A stretch of DNA of 64,000 bases from positions 124,001 through 188,000 of the forward strand of contig NZ_JACEZU010000006.1 in the NCBI RefSeq assembly GCF_014042355.1, given 5' to 3'. Source of the stretch: Rugamonas apoptosis. GTDB lineage: Bacteria; Pseudomonadota; Gammaproteobacteria; Burkholderiales; Burkholderiaceae_D. A model generated the notes under the pieces. That model was not told where the DNA came from and ran no database searches. It saw nothing but the letters and a program-made list of their open reading frames with translations. Positions 45,221 to 55,816 of this stretch are shown here, piece by piece (position 1 is the first letter of the stretch; every line of letters begins with the position of its first letter). The position numbers were made by a program, and so were the translations under genes.

Positions 45221-45562
45221 ATGACTGCCACTTACCATCACATCCCGCTGGCCCAGGCCGAACCCGGCATGATCCTGTCGGACGAACTGCTCGACGTGCA
45301 GGGCAAAGTGCTGCTGCCGCAGGGCACCGTGCTGACCGAGGCCATGCTCGACCTGATGCCGCGCCACGGCATCGCCGTGCTGCCGATCGCCACGCCGCCG
45401 ATCTCGCTCGACGAATTGGCCGCCAGCCGCCACCACTACCAACAACGCATAGACCACCTGTTCCGCAAGCACGATCCGGACAACGACGCCGACTGGGCCA
45501 CCGGCCTGCTGCGCCATTACGTGACGGACTTCCGGTTAGGCATGGAGGACATCCCTGAATGA
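45221..45562 (+). CDS. Uncharacterised protein coupled to HDOD gene
   Basis: A 113-residue soluble protein. The segment 'AEPGMILSDELLDVQGKVLLPQGTVLTEAMLDLMPRHGIAVLPI' resembles the small N-terminal domain that precedes HD-GYP or HDOD domains in signalling proteins. The rest is helical, with 'HHYQQRIDHLFRKHD'. The stop overlaps the next start as ATGA, so the two act together; it may be the split-off regulatory domain of the HDOD protein. The ATG follows CGGAGGCGCC. Confidence 0.78.
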   Translation: MTATYHHIPLAQAEPGMILSDELLDVQGKVLLPQGTVLTEAMLDLMPRHGIAVLPIATPPISLDELAASRHHYQQRIDHLFRKHDPDNDADWATGLLRHYVTDFRLGMEDIPE

Positions 45563-46404
45563 GCGCCCCACTGACTTATGACGACATCGTCAAGAACCTG
45601 GACGACCTGCCCTCGTTGCCGGCCGTCGTGATGGAGCTGCTCAACAGCATAGACCAGGAGGAGGTGGACATCTCGGTGCTGGCCAAAAAAGTGTCGCACG
45701 ACTCGGCGCTCACGGCCAAGACGCTGCGGCTGGCCAATTCCTCGCTGTACGGGCTGCAGGTGAAGGTGACCACCATCCAGCAAGCCATCACCTTCCTCGG
45801 CTTCCAGACCACGCGCAACCTGATCACGGCGGCCGCCGTCACGGGCTGCTTCGCCCAAGGCCAGTGCGCCGGTTTCGACCACAAGCGCTTCTGGCGCCAT
45901 TCGATCGCCACCGCCGCCTGCGCCAAGGTGCTGGCGCGCCAGATGCGCTTCAACCAGGATTACGCGTTCACGGCCGGCCTGCTGCACGACATCGGCCGGC
46001 TAGTGCTGGTGGCTTGCGTCCCCGAACTGTACGGACAGGCGCTGGCGCACCGCGAGGCGCACGATTGCACCCTGCTGGAAGCGGAACGGGCGGTGCTGGG
46101 CATCGACCATGTGGACGCGGGCATGGCGCTGGCCGAACACTGGAATTTTTCCGATACCATGCGGCTGGCCATTGGCGGCCATCACGATCCGGAAACGCCG
46201 GGCGCCGGCTTCCTGGCCGCCATCATTCACGTGGCCGACGCCATGGTGCATGCGCTGGACCTGGCCCAGATACCGGACGGCCTGGTGCCGCCCGTATCGA
46301 CCGTGGCCTGGACGGCGCTGGCCTTGAATGAGGAAACCTGTTTGCAACTGTTCCGCGAGACGGAGCTGCAGTTCGGTGAAATCGCGATGGTGCTGCTGTC
46401 CTGA
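45559..46404 (+). CDS. HDOD-domain signalling protein
   Basis: A 281-residue protein whose main part (about 15-215) is an HDOD domain, a degenerate HD fold. 'LPSLPAVVMELLNSIDQEEV', 'AKKVSHDSALTAKTLRLANSS' and 'FLGFQTTRNLITAAAV' are typical. A later 'AFTAGLLHDIGRLVLV' resembles the HD motif, so some metal binding may remain. HDOD proteins take part in output signalling (motility, biofilm, cell cycle). It is the second gene of a two-gene unit. Confidence 0.88.
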   Translation: MSAPLTYDDIVKNLDDLPSLPAVVMELLNSIDQEEVDISVLAKKVSHDSALTAKTLRLANSSLYGLQVKVTTIQQAITFLGFQTTRNLITAAAVTGCFAQGQCAGFDHKRFWRHSIATAACAKVLARQMRFNQDYAFTAGLLHDIGRLVLVACVPELYGQALAHREAHDCTLLEAERAVLGIDHVDAGMALAEHWNFSDTMRLAIGGHHDPETPGAGFLAAIIHVADAMVHALDLAQIPDGLVPPVSTVAWTALALNEETCLQLFRETELQFGEIAMVLLS

Positions 46405-46518
46405 CCGACCCATGGCCGGCTGAATCTGACGATGCGGGCGCGCCGCGCCGGATCGGCGCAGACGGTCCGCCTCAAACCTGCCGGGGCCGATCGGGCGCGG
46501 CAGGCGAATGCGGCGCCA

Positions 46519-46851
46519 TCAGTGGCGGGCGTACGCGCTGACCTCGGGACGGTCGCCGCGGTCCTCTGGCTTGGGGCGGCCCTGGGCATCGGACAAACGG
46601 TACTTGGTGCGCCGGTCACCCATCAAGTCGCGCAGGTCACGGATGCTCATGCCCGTCACTTCATGCATGCGGATCAGCAGTGATGCGCCCACCGGCAGCC
46701 GGTGGTGACGGATCTTGCTGATGACGGGCGGCGCCACTTCCAGCAGGCGCGACAATGCGGCATCGTTCTTGAGCTGCATTTTGCCCAGCAAAATGTCGAG
46801 CAGGTGGTTGGGGTTGTAGCTTTCCTGGGATGCGAGAGCGTGGTGTGCCAT
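46519..46851 (-). CDS. Small protein with helix-turn-helix-like core
   Basis: A 110-residue protein. Residues 15-80 ('LLDILLGKMQLKNDAALSRLLEVAPPVISKIRHHRLPVGASLLIRMHEVTGMSIRDLRDLM') read like a Cro/Xre-type helix-turn-helix with 'LLEVAPPVISKIRHHRLP' as recognition part. The C-terminus is charged and probably disordered. The ATG follows GAGGAACATC. It is a candidate DNA-binding protein; no target is evident. I do not recognise a named family. Confidence 0.72.
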   Translation of the reverse strand: MAHHALASQESYNPNHLLDILLGKMQLKNDAALSRLLEVAPPVISKIRHHRLPVGASLLIRMHEVTGMSIRDLRDLMGDRRTKYRLSDAQGRPKPEDRGDRPEVSAYARH

Positions 46852-47237
46852 GATGTTCCTCGTCTGTAGTGATGATGAAATGGTGCTGCTATGAACTTAA
46901 GGCACGCTTAGCGCACCGCAAGTTCCCAAGGCGTCAGACTGCTTGCCTTTCACACAATATTTTATGCCCAAACCCCTGCATTCCAGCTGCCCGTGGGGGC
47001 GTGAAGGTTGTTTGACCTCAACCATCGGCGGAAAAACTTAGCAACATGGCCATTTCATCACATAAAGCAATTTTGTGGCGCACGCCAGCCGGGGGCCCGG
47101 TCCAGGTCCGGCGGCCGCGATTTGCGGCGCGATTTACTGCGCGATTTACTGTAAACTAGCGCCTGTCAGCACCGCGCCACCCGGCCCGGTCCGTCATACA
47201 GTCATTCCGCCATTCCGCCACACGACGAAGCAGCCCA
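46852..47237. other. Gene-less region with three 12-base tandem repeats
   Basis: No coding gene is supported in these 386 bases between the small helix-turn-helix gene and phoH. The notable feature is three head-to-tail 12-mers at 47117-47152: GCGATTTGCGGC, GCGATTTACTGC and GCGATTTACTGT. They end about 85 bases before the phoH start, where a promoter would be expected, and may be a binding array. Confidence 0.6.
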
Positions 47238-48284
47238 TTGAAAACCAAGACCCCCGTCCAGCCCTACTATTTCATTCCCGAGCCGCTCGATAACGCCCGG
47301 CTGACCCACCTGTGCGGCCCGCTCGACGAAAACCTGCGCCAGATCTCGGCCGCGCTGGACGTCACCATCTTCCGCCGCGGCGAAAAGTTCATCGTCAGCG
47401 GCAGCAACGCCGAACGGGCGGTGGAAATCCTGGAGCAGTTCTACGCCATCGCCAACAAGGTGGTGCCGATCGAGGAAGTGCAACTGGCGCTGGTCGAGCA
47501 GCGCGCCGGCCTGGCCGGCGTGGTGGAGCAGCACCCCGAGGCGCCGTTCGTGGAACCGGACATCGCCAGCCCCGTGCTCAAGACCCGCCGCAGCGACCTG
47601 CGCGGCCGCACCCCGCACCAGATCCGCTACCTGCGCAACGTGCTGGAACACGACATCAGCTTCGGCATCGGCCCGGCCGGCACCGGCAAGACTTACCTGG
47701 CCGTGGCCTGCGCCGTGGACGCGCTGGAACGCGATGCCGTCAAGCGCATCATCCTGACCCGCCCCGCCGTGGAAGCCGGTGAACGGCTCGGCTTCCTGCC
47801 GGGCGACCTGGCGCAAAAGGTCGATCCCTACCTGCGCCCCCTGTACGATGCCCTGTACGATTTGCTGGGCTTTGACCGTACGCAAAAAATGTTCGAAAAA
47901 CAGGTGATCGAGATCGCCCCGCTGGCCTACATGCGGGGCCGCACGCTGAACCACGCCTTCGTGATCCTGGACGAGGCCCAGAACACGACGGTGGAACAGA
48001 TGAAGATGTTCCTGACCCGCATCGGCTTCGGCAGCAAAGCCGTGGTCACGGGCGACGTGACCCAGGTCGACCTGCACAAGACCCTGAAGAGCGGCCTGGT
48101 GGACGCCGTGCAGGTGCTCAAGGACGTGCGCGGCATCGCCTTCACCCAGTTCACCAGCGAGGACGTAGTACGCCATCCGCTGGTGGCGCGCATCGTCGAC
48201 GCCTACGAGACGGCCCACGCCCACCACGCCGAAATCGCCCCTTTACTCAAAGCCACCGCCATTAAAAATGTCCGAAAAAAATAA
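47238..48284 (+). CDS. phoH: PhoH-family ATPase
   Basis: A 348-residue P-loop ATPase, probably involved in RNA metabolism with YbeY. Walker A is 'GPAGTGKT' near residue 145 and Walker B 'FVILDEAQN' near 240. An N-terminal KH-like domain (about 20-75) has '[21 protein letters not shown]'. The start appears to be TTG at 47238, giving '[15 protein letters not shown]'; no ATG is placed better. It overlaps ybeY by 17 bases, starting the conserved phoH-ybeY-corC-lnt operon. Confidence 0.94.
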   Translation: MKTKTPVQPYYFIPEPLDNARLTHLCGPLDENLRQISAALDVTIFRRGEKFIVSGSNAERAVEILEQFYAIANKVVPIEEVQLALVEQRAGLAGVVEQHPEAPFVEPDIASPVLKTRRSDLRGRTPHQIRYLRNVLEHDISFGIGPAGTGKTYLAVACAVDALERDAVKRIILTRPAVEAGERLGFLPGDLAQKVDPYLRPLYDALYDLLGFDRTQKMFEKQVIEIAPLAYMRGRTLNHAFVILDEAQNTTVEQMKMFLTRIGFGSKAVVTGDVTQVDLHKTLKSGLVDAVQVLKDVRGIAFTQFTSEDVVRHPLVARIVDAYETAHAHHAEIAPLLKATAIKNVRKK

Positions 48285-48732
48285 ACTGAGCCTGTCGGTG
48301 CAATATCCCGATCCCCGCCTGCAAGAAAGCATCACCCGCCCCAAAGTGCGGCGCTGGGTGCAGGCCGCGCTGCTGGCGCCGGCCGAATTGACCATCCGCT
48401 TCGTCGACGCCGAGGAAGGCCGCGCCCTGAACCGCGACTACCGGGGCAAGGACTACGCCACCAACGTGCTGACCTTCGCCTACAACGAAGGCGAACAGGA
48501 GCTGCCGGACGATGCGCCCACCCAGGCCGACATCATTCTGTGCACCGATGTGCTGGAACAGGAAGCGGCCGAGCAAAAGAAAACGGTGGAGCAGCACACG
48601 GCCCACCTGATCGTGCATGGCGTACTGCACGCGCAAGGCTACGACCACCTGGACGACGAGGAAGCGGCCGAGATGGAAGGGCTGGAAACGGACATCCTGG
48701 CTAAGCTGGGCGTGGCCGATCCCTACGCCTGA
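48268..48732 (+). CDS. ybeY: Endoribonuclease YbeY
   Basis: A 154-residue metal-dependent RNase for 16S rRNA 3'-end maturation and ribosome quality control. The zinc motif is '[11 protein letters not shown]' (H-x3-H-x5-H). '[17 protein letters not shown]' is the other conserved block. The gene begins inside phoH. Confidence 0.95.
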   Translation: MSEKNKLSLSVQYPDPRLQESITRPKVRRWVQAALLAPAELTIRFVDAEEGRALNRDYRGKDYATNVLTFAYNEGEQELPDDAPTQADIILCTDVLEQEAAEQKKTVEQHTAHLIVHGVLHAQGYDHLDDEEAAEMEGLETDILAKLGVADPYA

Positions 48733-48772
48733 CGTCATTGCAAAGCGCCCATGGCGTCGTTGCGGTACGGGT

Positions 48773-48807
48773 GCGGGGTCAAGCCAAACCGGCAAAATCG
48801 GCCCCGC
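48773..48807. repeat. GGGGTCA-type stem-loop upstream of corC
   Basis: GCGGGGTC (48773-48780) pairs with GGCCCCGC (48800-48807) through eight pairs including one G-T wobble, with a 19-base loop. It shares GGGGTCA and CCGGCAA blocks with the repeat cluster at 5861-5960. It lies 53 bases before the corC start. It may be a related REP-like element or an mRNA leader hairpin. Confidence 0.5.
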
Positions 48808-48859
48808 CATCCCGTTTGGTGTATCCTATATCCCTTCGAAACAACGGCTCACGCCTCCT

Positions 48860-49738
48860 ATGCAAGAGCACTCTAGTGGCGTCAAATCTGACGCCAAGCC
48901 CCATCGGTCACTGTTTGAACGCCTGACCGCCCTGATTTCCCCCGAGCCCGAGAACCGTGCGGAACTGCTCGACGTGCTGCATGACGCCCACGAACGCAAC
49001 CTGATCGACGCCGACGCCCTGTCGATGATCGAAGGCGTGTTCCAGGTGTCGGACCTGTCCGCGCGCGACATCATGATCCCCCGGTCCCAGATGGACGTGA
49101 TCGACATTTCCAAACCCATCGAGGAATGGATGCCGGCCGTGCTGCAGACGGCCCACTCGCGCTTCCCCGCCATCGAGGGCGAGCGCGACAAGGTGATCGG
49201 CATCCTGCTGGCCAAGGACCTGCTGCGCTACTATGCCGAGGAATCGTTCGACGTACGCGACATGCTGCGCCCGGCCATCTTCATCCCCGAATCGAAACGC
49301 CTGAATGTGCTGCTGCGCGATTTCCGCGCCAACCACAACCACATGGCCATCGTGGTGGATGAATACAGCGGCGTGGCCGGCCTGATCACGATCGAGGACG
49401 TGCTGGAACAGATCGTCGGCGACATCGAGGACGAATACGATTTCGACGAGGAAGAGGACAACATCCTGTCCATCAAGGAAGGCCAGTACGGCCCCCGCTG
49501 GCGTATCAAGGCGCTGACCGAGATCACCCAGTTCAACGAGGAACTCGACACCGCCCTGCCGGACGACGACGTCGACACCATCGGCGGCCTGGTCGCCAAG
49601 CACCTGGCGCGCATGCCGCACAAGGGTGACGTGTTCGACCTGGACGGACTGCGCTTCGAAGTGCTGCGCGCCGACGCGCGCCAGGTGCACGTGCTGCTGG
49701 TGGAAAAACTGCCGGCCATGCCGGAGCAAGACGCGTAA
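48860..49738 (+). CDS. corC: CorC/HlyC-family CBS-domain protein
   Basis: A 292-residue cytoplasmic protein with two CBS domains (about 65-190; 'ARDIMIPRSQMDVIDISKPIE' and 'FIPESKRLNVLLRDF') and a C-terminal CorC_HlyC domain (about 200-285). It lacks the membrane domain of the longer relatives. The family is linked to magnesium and cobalt efflux. The ATG at 48860 is used; the coding frame upstream is antisense-like. It is followed by lnt after one base. Confidence 0.93.
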   Translation: MQEHSSGVKSDAKPHRSLFERLTALISPEPENRAELLDVLHDAHERNLIDADALSMIEGVFQVSDLSARDIMIPRSQMDVIDISKPIEEWMPAVLQTAHSRFPAIEGERDKVIGILLAKDLLRYYAEESFDVRDMLRPAIFIPESKRLNVLLRDFRANHNHMAIVVDEYSGVAGLITIEDVLEQIVGDIEDEYDFDEEEDNILSIKEGQYGPRWRIKALTEITQFNEELDTALPDDDVDTIGGLVAKHLARMPHKGDVFDLDGLRFEVLRADARQVHVLLVEKLPAMPEQDA

Positions 49739-49739
49739 C

Positions 49740-51323
49740 ATGCGTTTTCGCCGCACCGATCCCAACGCCCCACCCAAGCCCCAGCGCAGCACCCGCGGCC
49801 GGATGACCATCACGGCCCTGGCCGGCGCGGCCAGCGTGTTCGCCTTCGCCCCGTTCGGCTGGTGGCCGCTGGAAATCGCCAGCCTGGCCATCCTGTTCTA
49901 CCAGGTGCTGCGCAGTTCCAGCGTCAAGGGCGGCGCCCTGATCGGCTGGGCCTACGGCTCCGGCTGGACGGCCGCCGGCATCTGGTGGATCTACGTCTCG
50001 CTGCACACCTACGGCGGCATGCCCGCGCCGCTGGCTGCCGCCGCCGTGCTGCTGCTGGCCTGGGCCATGGGCGCCTACGTGGCGCTGGCCATGGCCGGCG
50101 CCTCCTGGCTGCGCCAGCGCTGGGCGCTGCCGCTGCCCGCATCCAACCTGCTGCTATTGCCGGCCACCTGGTCGCTGTACGAATGGGTGCGCGGCTGGCT
50201 GTTCACGGGCTTCCCGTGGCTGTCGGCCGGCTACGCCCACAACCACAGCCCGCTGGCCGGCTACGCGCCCGTGCTGGGCGTGTATGGCCTGGGCTGGCTG
50301 GCGGCCATGTGCGCCGGCGCCCTGCTGCTCCTGCTGCACCGCAGCCGCTGGCGCGCGCTGGCCCTGGTGGTGGCCATCCTGGCCGGCGGCGGCGCGCTCA
50401 CGCAACTGCACTGGACCTACCCGGAAGGCAAACCGATTTCCGTACGCCTGATCCAGGGTAACGTGCCCCAGGACGAGAAATTCAACGGCGCGCACGTGCT
50501 GGCCACGCTCAAGCAGTATCGCGACGCCATCATGGCCGCCCCGGCCGACCTGATCGCCACGCCGGAAACGGCGGTCGTCATGCTGCCGCAGCAGCTGCCG
50601 CCCGACTACCTGCCCGCCATCAGCCAGTTCCTGCAACGCAGCGGCAGCAGCCTGGCGCTGGGCATCCCCATGGCCGACAGCCAGACGGCGTACTTCAACA
50701 GCGTGCTGGGCATGACGCCCGTGGCCAACGCCGCCTACTACCGCTACGACAAGCACCACCTGGTGCCATACGGCGAATTCATTCCGCTCGGCTTCCGCTG
50801 GTTCGTCGATCTGATGAACATCCCGCTGGGCGACCAGACCAGCGGCGCGGACATCCAGCCCGCCTTCGCCATCAAGGACCAGCGCGTGCTGCCCAACATC
50901 TGCTACGAAGACTTGTTCGGCGAGGAGATCGCGGCCCAGCTGAACCACCCGGCCGGCGGCCAGAAGCCGGCCACGCTGCTGCTCAACGTATCGAACCTGG
51001 CCTGGTTCGGCGACACCATCGCCATCCCGCAGCACTTGCAGATCTCGCAGATGCGCGCGCTGGAAACGGGCCGTCCCATGCTGCGCGCCACCAACACGGG
51101 CGCCACGGCCGTCATCGACGGGCGCGGCGACGTGGTGGCGCGCCTCGCCCCCAACACGGCCGGCACGCTGGCGGCGACCGTACAGGGCATGGCCGGCAGC
51201 ACGCCCTACATCCTGTGGGGCAACAAGCTGCTGCTGATGCTGCTGGCGCTGGCCCTGGCGGGCGCCTGGCTGTGGGGGCGCCGCGTGACAAATACGGCAA
51301 AAAATCAGCCTAAAGCCCCCTAA
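49740..51323 (+). CDS. lnt: Apolipoprotein N-acyltransferase
   Basis: A 527-residue inner-membrane enzyme that adds the third acyl chain to lipoproteins. Six or more membrane helices occupy about residues 20-225. The nitrilase-like domain has the Glu of 'IATPETAV', the Lys of '[12 protein letters not shown]' and the Cys of 'NICYEDLFG'. The final helix is at the C-terminus. Start is one base after the corC stop; translation is likely coupled. Confidence 0.96.
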   Translation: MRFRRTDPNAPPKPQRSTRGRMTITALAGAASVFAFAPFGWWPLEIASLAILFYQVLRSSSVKGGALIGWAYGSGWTAAGIWWIYVSLHTYGGMPAPLAAAAVLLLAWAMGAYVALAMAGASWLRQRWALPLPASNLLLLPATWSLYEWVRGWLFTGFPWLSAGYAHNHSPLAGYAPVLGVYGLGWLAAMCAGALLLLLHRSRWRALALVVAILAGGGALTQLHWTYPEGKPISVRLIQGNVPQDEKFNGAHVLATLKQYRDAIMAAPADLIATPETAVVMLPQQLPPDYLPAISQFLQRSGSSLALGIPMADSQTAYFNSVLGMTPVANAAYYRYDKHHLVPYGEFIPLGFRWFVDLMNIPLGDQTSGADIQPAFAIKDQRVLPNICYEDLFGEEIAAQLNHPAGGQKPATLLLNVSNLAWFGDTIAIPQHLQISQMRALETGRPMLRATNTGATAVIDGRGDVVARLAPNTAGTLAATVQGMAGSTPYILWGNKLLLMLLALALAGAWLWGRRVTNTAKNQPKAP

Positions 51324-51414
51324 TCTCTACAGCTGCCCCCAAAACCCGCTAAAATTAGCCGCTTTAGCGAAACTGCAACCGTTGCGCCCCGCTGCGCGCC
51401 ACCGACCAAACAAG

Positions 51415-52326
51415 ATGCTCACATTTCAACAAATTATCCTGACCTTGCAAACCTACTGGGACAAGCAAGGCTGCGCCCTGCTCCAGCCCTACGACATGGA
51501 AGTGGGTGCCGGCACCTTCCACACCGGGACGTTCCTGCGCGCGATCGGCCCCGAGCCATGGCGCGCGGCCTATGTGCAGCCCTCGCGCCGCCCCAAGGAT
51601 GGCCGCTACGGCGAAAACCCGAACCGCATGCAGCACTACTACCAGTACCAGGTGGTGCTCAAGCCGGCGCCGGAAAACATCCTGGACCTGTATCTGGGTT
51701 CGCTCGAAGCGCTGGGCCTGGACCTGAAGCAGAACGACGTGCGTTTCGTCGAGGATGACTGGGAAAGCCCGACCCTGGGCGCCTGGGGCCTGGGTTGGGA
51801 AGTGTGGCTGAACGGCATGGAAGTGACCCAGTTCACCTACTTCCAGCAAGTGGGCGGCCTCGATTGCAAGCCCGTGCTGGGCGAGATCACCTACGGCATC
51901 GAACGCCTGGCCATGTATCTGCAAGGGGTGGAAAACGTCTACGACCTGGTCTGGACCGAGTGGGAAGAAAACGGCGTCACCAAGAAGCTGACCTACGGCG
52001 ACGTGTTCCACCAGAACGAAGTGGAACAATCGACCTACAACTTCGAGCACGCCAACACGGAACTGCTGTTCGCCCAATTCGCCAACCACGAATCGGAAGC
52101 CAAGCGCCTGATCGAACTGCAACTGACCCTGCCGGCCTACGAGCAGATCATGAAAGCGTCGCACAGCTTCAACATGCTCGATGCGCGCGGCGCCATTTCC
52201 GTGACCGAGCGGGCCGCCTACATCGGCCGCGTGCGCACGCTGTCGCGCCTGGTGGCGCAAGCGTATTACGACTCGCGTGAGCGCCTGGGCTTCCCCATGC
52301 TGCCCGCCTCCGCCACCGCCGCCTGA
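51415..52326 (+). CDS. glyQ: Glycyl-tRNA synthetase alpha subunit
   Basis: A 303-residue catalytic subunit of the bacterial tetrameric glycyl-tRNA synthetase. '[27 protein letters not shown]', '[20 protein letters not shown]' and '[25 protein letters not shown]' are diagnostic. The ATG at 51415 gives '[15 protein letters not shown]'. It precedes glyS by 22 bases. Confidence 0.97.
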   Translation: MLTFQQIILTLQTYWDKQGCALLQPYDMEVGAGTFHTGTFLRAIGPEPWRAAYVQPSRRPKDGRYGENPNRMQHYYQYQVVLKPAPENILDLYLGSLEALGLDLKQNDVRFVEDDWESPTLGAWGLGWEVWLNGMEVTQFTYFQQVGGLDCKPVLGEITYGIERLAMYLQGVENVYDLVWTEWEENGVTKKLTYGDVFHQNEVEQSTYNFEHANTELLFAQFANHESEAKRLIELQLTLPAYEQIMKASHSFNMLDARGAISVTERAAYIGRVRTLSRLVAQAYYDSRERLGFPMLPASATAA

Positions 52327-52348
52327 GCCGAACCAGAATAGAAACGAT

Positions 52349-54457
52349 ATGAACCAGACTCTCTTAATCGAACTGCTGACCGAAGAACTGCCGCCCAAGG
52401 CGCTGGCCAAGCTGGGCGCCGCCTTCGCCGCCGGCATCGTCAACGGCCTCCAATCGCGCGACTTCCTGGAAGCCGACAGCGTCGCCACCACCTACGCCAC
52501 GCCGCGCCGGCTGGCCGTCTCCATCACCGGCGTGCGCGCCACCTCGCCGGACAAATCGATCCGCGAAAAAGTGCTGCCCGTGAGCGTGGCGCTGGACGCG
52601 AACGGCAACGGCACCGCGCCCCTGGCCAAGAAACTGGCCGCGCTGGGCTTCCCCGACCTGACCGTGGCCCAGCTGGAACGGGCCCAGGACGGCAAGGCGG
52701 AAAGCTTCTTCTACACCTACACGGCGGCCGGCAGCGCGCTGCAGGCGGGCCTGCAGGCGGCGCTGGAGGAATCGGCGGCCAAGCTGCCCATCCCCAAGCT
52801 GATGAGCTACCAGCGCCCGGACGGCGCCACCGTCAACTTCGTGCGTCCAGCCCACAGCCTGATCGCGCTGCATGGCGCCACCGTGCTGCCGCTGACGCTG
52901 CTGGGCCTGACGGCCTCCAACAGCACGCTGGGCCACCGCTTCCTGATGGCCGACGGCAGCCGCAGCATCACCATCGCCCACGCCGACAACTACGCCGCCA
53001 CCCTGGCCGAACAAGGCAAGGTGATCGCCGGCTTCGACGCGCGCAAGGAACAGATCCGCGCCGCCCTGCTGGCCAAAGCTGGCGCCGACCAGGTGCTGAT
53101 GCCCGAAGCGCTGCTGGACGAAGTGACGGCGCTGGTCGAATGGCCCGTGGTCTACGAGTGCAACTTCGAGGAACAGTTCCTGGCCGTGCCGCAGGAATGC
53201 CTGATCCTGACCATGCAGACCAACCAGAAATATTTCGCGTTGACGGACGCGCAAGGTAAGCTGCGTTCGCGCTTCCTGATCGTCTCCAACATCGCCACCG
53301 CCACCCCGGCCGCCATCGTCGGCGGCAACGAGCGCGTGGTGCGCCCACGCCTGTCGGACGCCAAGTTCTTCTTCGAGCAGGACAAGAAGAAGACCCTCGG
53401 TTCGCGCCTGCCGCTGCTGAAGAACGTGGTCTACCACAACAAGCTGGGCACCCAGGCCGAGCGCAGCGAGCGCGTCACCGCGCTGGCCGCCGCCATCGCC
53501 CGCGCGCTGGGCAGCGACGTACCGCTGGCCACCCGCGGCGCCATGCTGGCCAAGGCCGACCTGCTGACCGACATGGTGGGCGAATTCCCTGAGCTGCAAG
53601 GCATCATGGGCACCTACTACGCCCGCCACGACGGCGAGCACGAGGAAGTGGCGCTGGCCGCCTCCGAGCACTACCAGCCGCGCTTCGCCGGCGACGCCCT
53701 GCCATCGACCGCCACCGGCACCGCCGTGGCGCTGGCCGACAAGCTGGAAACCCTGGTCGGCATCTGGGCCATCGGCCTGCAACCGACCGGCGACAAGGAT
53801 CCGTTCGCGCTGCGCCGCCACGCCCTGGGCGTGCTGCGCATGCTGGTGGAAAAGCGCCTGCCGCTGGCCATCAGCGCCGTGCTGGCCGACGCCGCCGCCG
53901 AATTCGCGGCCGTCCCCGGCTTCAAGAATCCGGCCGCCGAAGTGACCGTCTTCATGCTCGACCGCCTGCGCGGCATGCTGCGCGAGCGCGGCTTCTCGCC
54001 CAACGAGATCGAAGCCGTGGTGGCCCAGAATCCGGACCGCCTGGATGACGTGGTGCAGCGCCTGGAAGCGGTGCAAGCCTTCGCCGCCCTGCCGGAAAGC
54101 GCCTCGCTGGCCGCCGCCAACAAGCGCATTACCAACATCCTGAAGAAGAACGAGCAAGCGCTGGCACAAAGCGGCAACGCCGGCGTCAACGCCGCCCTGT
54201 TGCAGGACGCGGCCGAGAAGAACCTGGCCGCCGCCGTCACCCGCGTGCAGCCGGAAGTGGACGCGGCGTTCGCCCGCGGCGACTTCGCCGGCACGCTCAA
54301 GACGCTGGCCCAGCTGCGCGACGACGTGGACGCCTTCTTCAACGACGTGATGGTGATGGCCGAGGACGTCGCCCTGCGCAACAACCGCCTGGCCCTGCTG
54401 TCGTCGCTGCACGGCATGATGAACCGCGTGGCCGACATTTCCAAGCTGGCGGCCTAA
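52349..54457 (+). CDS. glyS: Glycyl-tRNA synthetase beta subunit
   Basis: A 702-residue subunit that recognises tRNA-Gly. The N-terminus '[18 protein letters not shown]' and the central '[23 protein letters not shown]' and '[20 protein letters not shown]' are typical. The C-terminal part is the HD/anticodon-binding region ('[17 protein letters not shown]'). The ATG of gmhB follows the stop codon directly. Confidence 0.97.
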   Translation: MNQTLLIELLTEELPPKALAKLGAAFAAGIVNGLQSRDFLEADSVATTYATPRRLAVSITGVRATSPDKSIREKVLPVSVALDANGNGTAPLAKKLAALGFPDLTVAQLERAQDGKAESFFYTYTAAGSALQAGLQAALEESAAKLPIPKLMSYQRPDGATVNFVRPAHSLIALHGATVLPLTLLGLTASNSTLGHRFLMADGSRSITIAHADNYAATLAEQGKVIAGFDARKEQIRAALLAKAGADQVLMPEALLDEVTALVEWPVVYECNFEEQFLAVPQECLILTMQTNQKYFALTDAQGKLRSRFLIVSNIATATPAAIVGGNERVVRPRLSDAKFFFEQDKKKTLGSRLPLLKNVVYHNKLGTQAERSERVTALAAAIARALGSDVPLATRGAMLAKADLLTDMVGEFPELQGIMGTYYARHDGEHEEVALAASEHYQPRFAGDALPSTATGTAVALADKLETLVGIWAIGLQPTGDKDPFALRRHALGVLRMLVEKRLPLAISAVLADAAAEFAAVPGFKNPAAEVTVFMLDRLRGMLRERGFSPNEIEAVVAQNPDRLDDVVQRLEAVQAFAALPESASLAAANKRITNILKKNEQALAQSGNAGVNAALLQDAAEKNLAAAVTRVQPEVDAAFARGDFAGTLKTLAQLRDDVDAFFNDVMVMAEDVALRNNRLALLSSLHGMMNRVADISKLAA

Positions 54458-55045
54458 ATGGGAAGTCCGGCGCTCAAACTGATCATCCTCGATCGCGATG
54501 GCGTGATCAATCATGACTCGCCGGACTTCATCAAGTCGCCGGCCGAGTGGCACGCCATTCCCGGTTCGCTGGAGGCGATCGCCCGCTTGAACCAGGCCGG
54601 CTACCGGGTGGTGGTGGCGTCGAACCAGTCGGGCATCGCCCGCGAGTACTTCGACATGACCGTCCTCAACGCCATCCACCAGAAGATGCACATGCTGGCG
54701 CAGCAGGTGGGCGCCACCATCGACGCCGTGTTCTTTTGCCCGCACGCGGCGGCCGACAGCTGCGACTGCCGCAAACCCAAGCCCGGCATGTTCGACGAGA
54801 TCGCCAAACGCTACCAGGTGAACCTGAAAGGCGTGCCGACCGTGGGCGACTCGCTGCGTGACCTGCAGGCCGGCTACGAGCGCGGCTGCGTGCCGTTCCT
54901 GGTGTTGACCGGCAAAGGCGAGAAGACCCACAGCGCCGGCGGCCTGCCGCCCGGCACCATGGTGTTCCCCGACCTGGCGGCCACTGTCAGCCACCTGCTC
55001 AAGACGGCTTCGGCCGGCGCGCCGCAAGCCGCCACCAATCAATAA
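54458..55045 (+). CDS. gmhB: D-glycero-beta-D-manno-heptose 1,7-bisphosphate 7-phosphatase
   Basis: A 195-residue HAD-family phosphatase of ADP-heptose synthesis for lipopolysaccharide core. The nucleophile motif is 'LDRDGVIN', motif II 'VASNQSGIAR', and a zinc-binding loop reads 'CPHAAADSCDCRKPKPGMF'. Its start is directly at the glyS stop (TAA ATG). Heptosyltransferase waaC lies about 3 kb downstream on the other strand. Confidence 0.94.
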   Translation: MGSPALKLIILDRDGVINHDSPDFIKSPAEWHAIPGSLEAIARLNQAGYRVVVASNQSGIAREYFDMTVLNAIHQKMHMLAQQVGATIDAVFFCPHAAADSCDCRKPKPGMFDEIAKRYQVNLKGVPTVGDSLRDLQAGYERGCVPFLVLTGKGEKTHSAGGLPPGTMVFPDLAATVSHLLKTASAGAPQAATNQ

Positions 55046-55075
55046 CTAAACCAATATCGAGTTCTGGAGTCCGCG

Positions 55076-55816
55076 TTGCGTGATACCGTTTTGTTCCTGC
55101 GTTCCTTGCTGTTCATGACCATCATGGTCGTTTCGACCATCATCTGGGCCTGCGTCTGCTTCCTGGCCGCGCCCCTGCCTTACAACAAACGCTTCTGGGT
55201 CACCGCGCGCTGGAACGTGTTCATGATCTGGTGCGCCAAGGCGATCTGCGGCATCCGCTACCAGGTCAAGGGCGCTGAGAATTTCCCCGACGCGCCGGCC
55301 GTGGTGCTGTCGAAGCACCAATCGGCGTGGGAAACCATCTTCCTGTTGCCCAGCATGCCGCGCCCGCTGGTGTTCGTGTTCAAAAAAGAGATCCTGTACA
55401 TCCCCTTCTTCGGCTGGGCCATGGCGTTGCTGCGCATGATCCCCATCGACCGCAAAAAGGGCAAGAACGCCTTCAAGGATGTGGTCCGGCATGGCAAACG
55501 TCGCCTGAAGGACGGCCAATGGATTATTATGTTCCCCGAGGGGACCCGCATCCCGGTCGGACAGGCAGGCAAGTACAAGAGCGGCGGTACGCGCCTGGCC
55601 ATCGCGACCGGCGCCGTGGTGGTGCCGATCGCGCACAACTCCGGCGAATGCTGGCCCAAGAACTCGTTTATCAAACGTCCGGGGCTGATCACGGTATCGA
55701 TCGGCAAGCCGATTTCGCCGGAAGGACACACGCCCGACAGCATGATGCAACAGGTGGAAAATTGGATAGAATCAGAAATGCGCGTCATTTCGCCCCACGC
55801 CTACAGCGCTGGCTAG
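55076..55816 (+). CDS. plsC: 1-acyl-sn-glycerol-3-phosphate acyltransferase
   Basis: A 246-residue membrane acyltransferase that makes phosphatidic acid. An N-terminal helix (about 10-32) is followed by the catalytic 'SKHQSAWET' (H-x4-D variant with Glu) and 'FPEGTRIPVG' block. The start is TTG at 55076, preceded by CTGGAG at the expected spacing. The gene overlaps the next one by 55 bases. Confidence 0.94.
   Translation: MRDTVLFLRSLLFMTIMVVSTIIWACVCFLAAPLPYNKRFWVTARWNVFMIWCAKAICGIRYQVKGAENFPDAPAVVLSKHQSAWETIFLLPSMPRPLVFVFKKEILYIPFFGWAMALLRMIPIDRKKGKNAFKDVVRHGKRRLKDGQWIIMFPEGTRIPVGQAGKYKSGGTRLAIATGAVVVPIAHNSGECWPKNSFIKRPGLITVSIGKPISPEGHTPDSMMQQVENWIESEMRVISPHAYSAG

Noticed and set aside
52364..55042. 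Open frame of about 890 codons on the minus strand opposite glyS and gmhB
   Set aside because: Antisense shadow of conserved genes; Gly/His/Gln/Arg-rich product without motifs.
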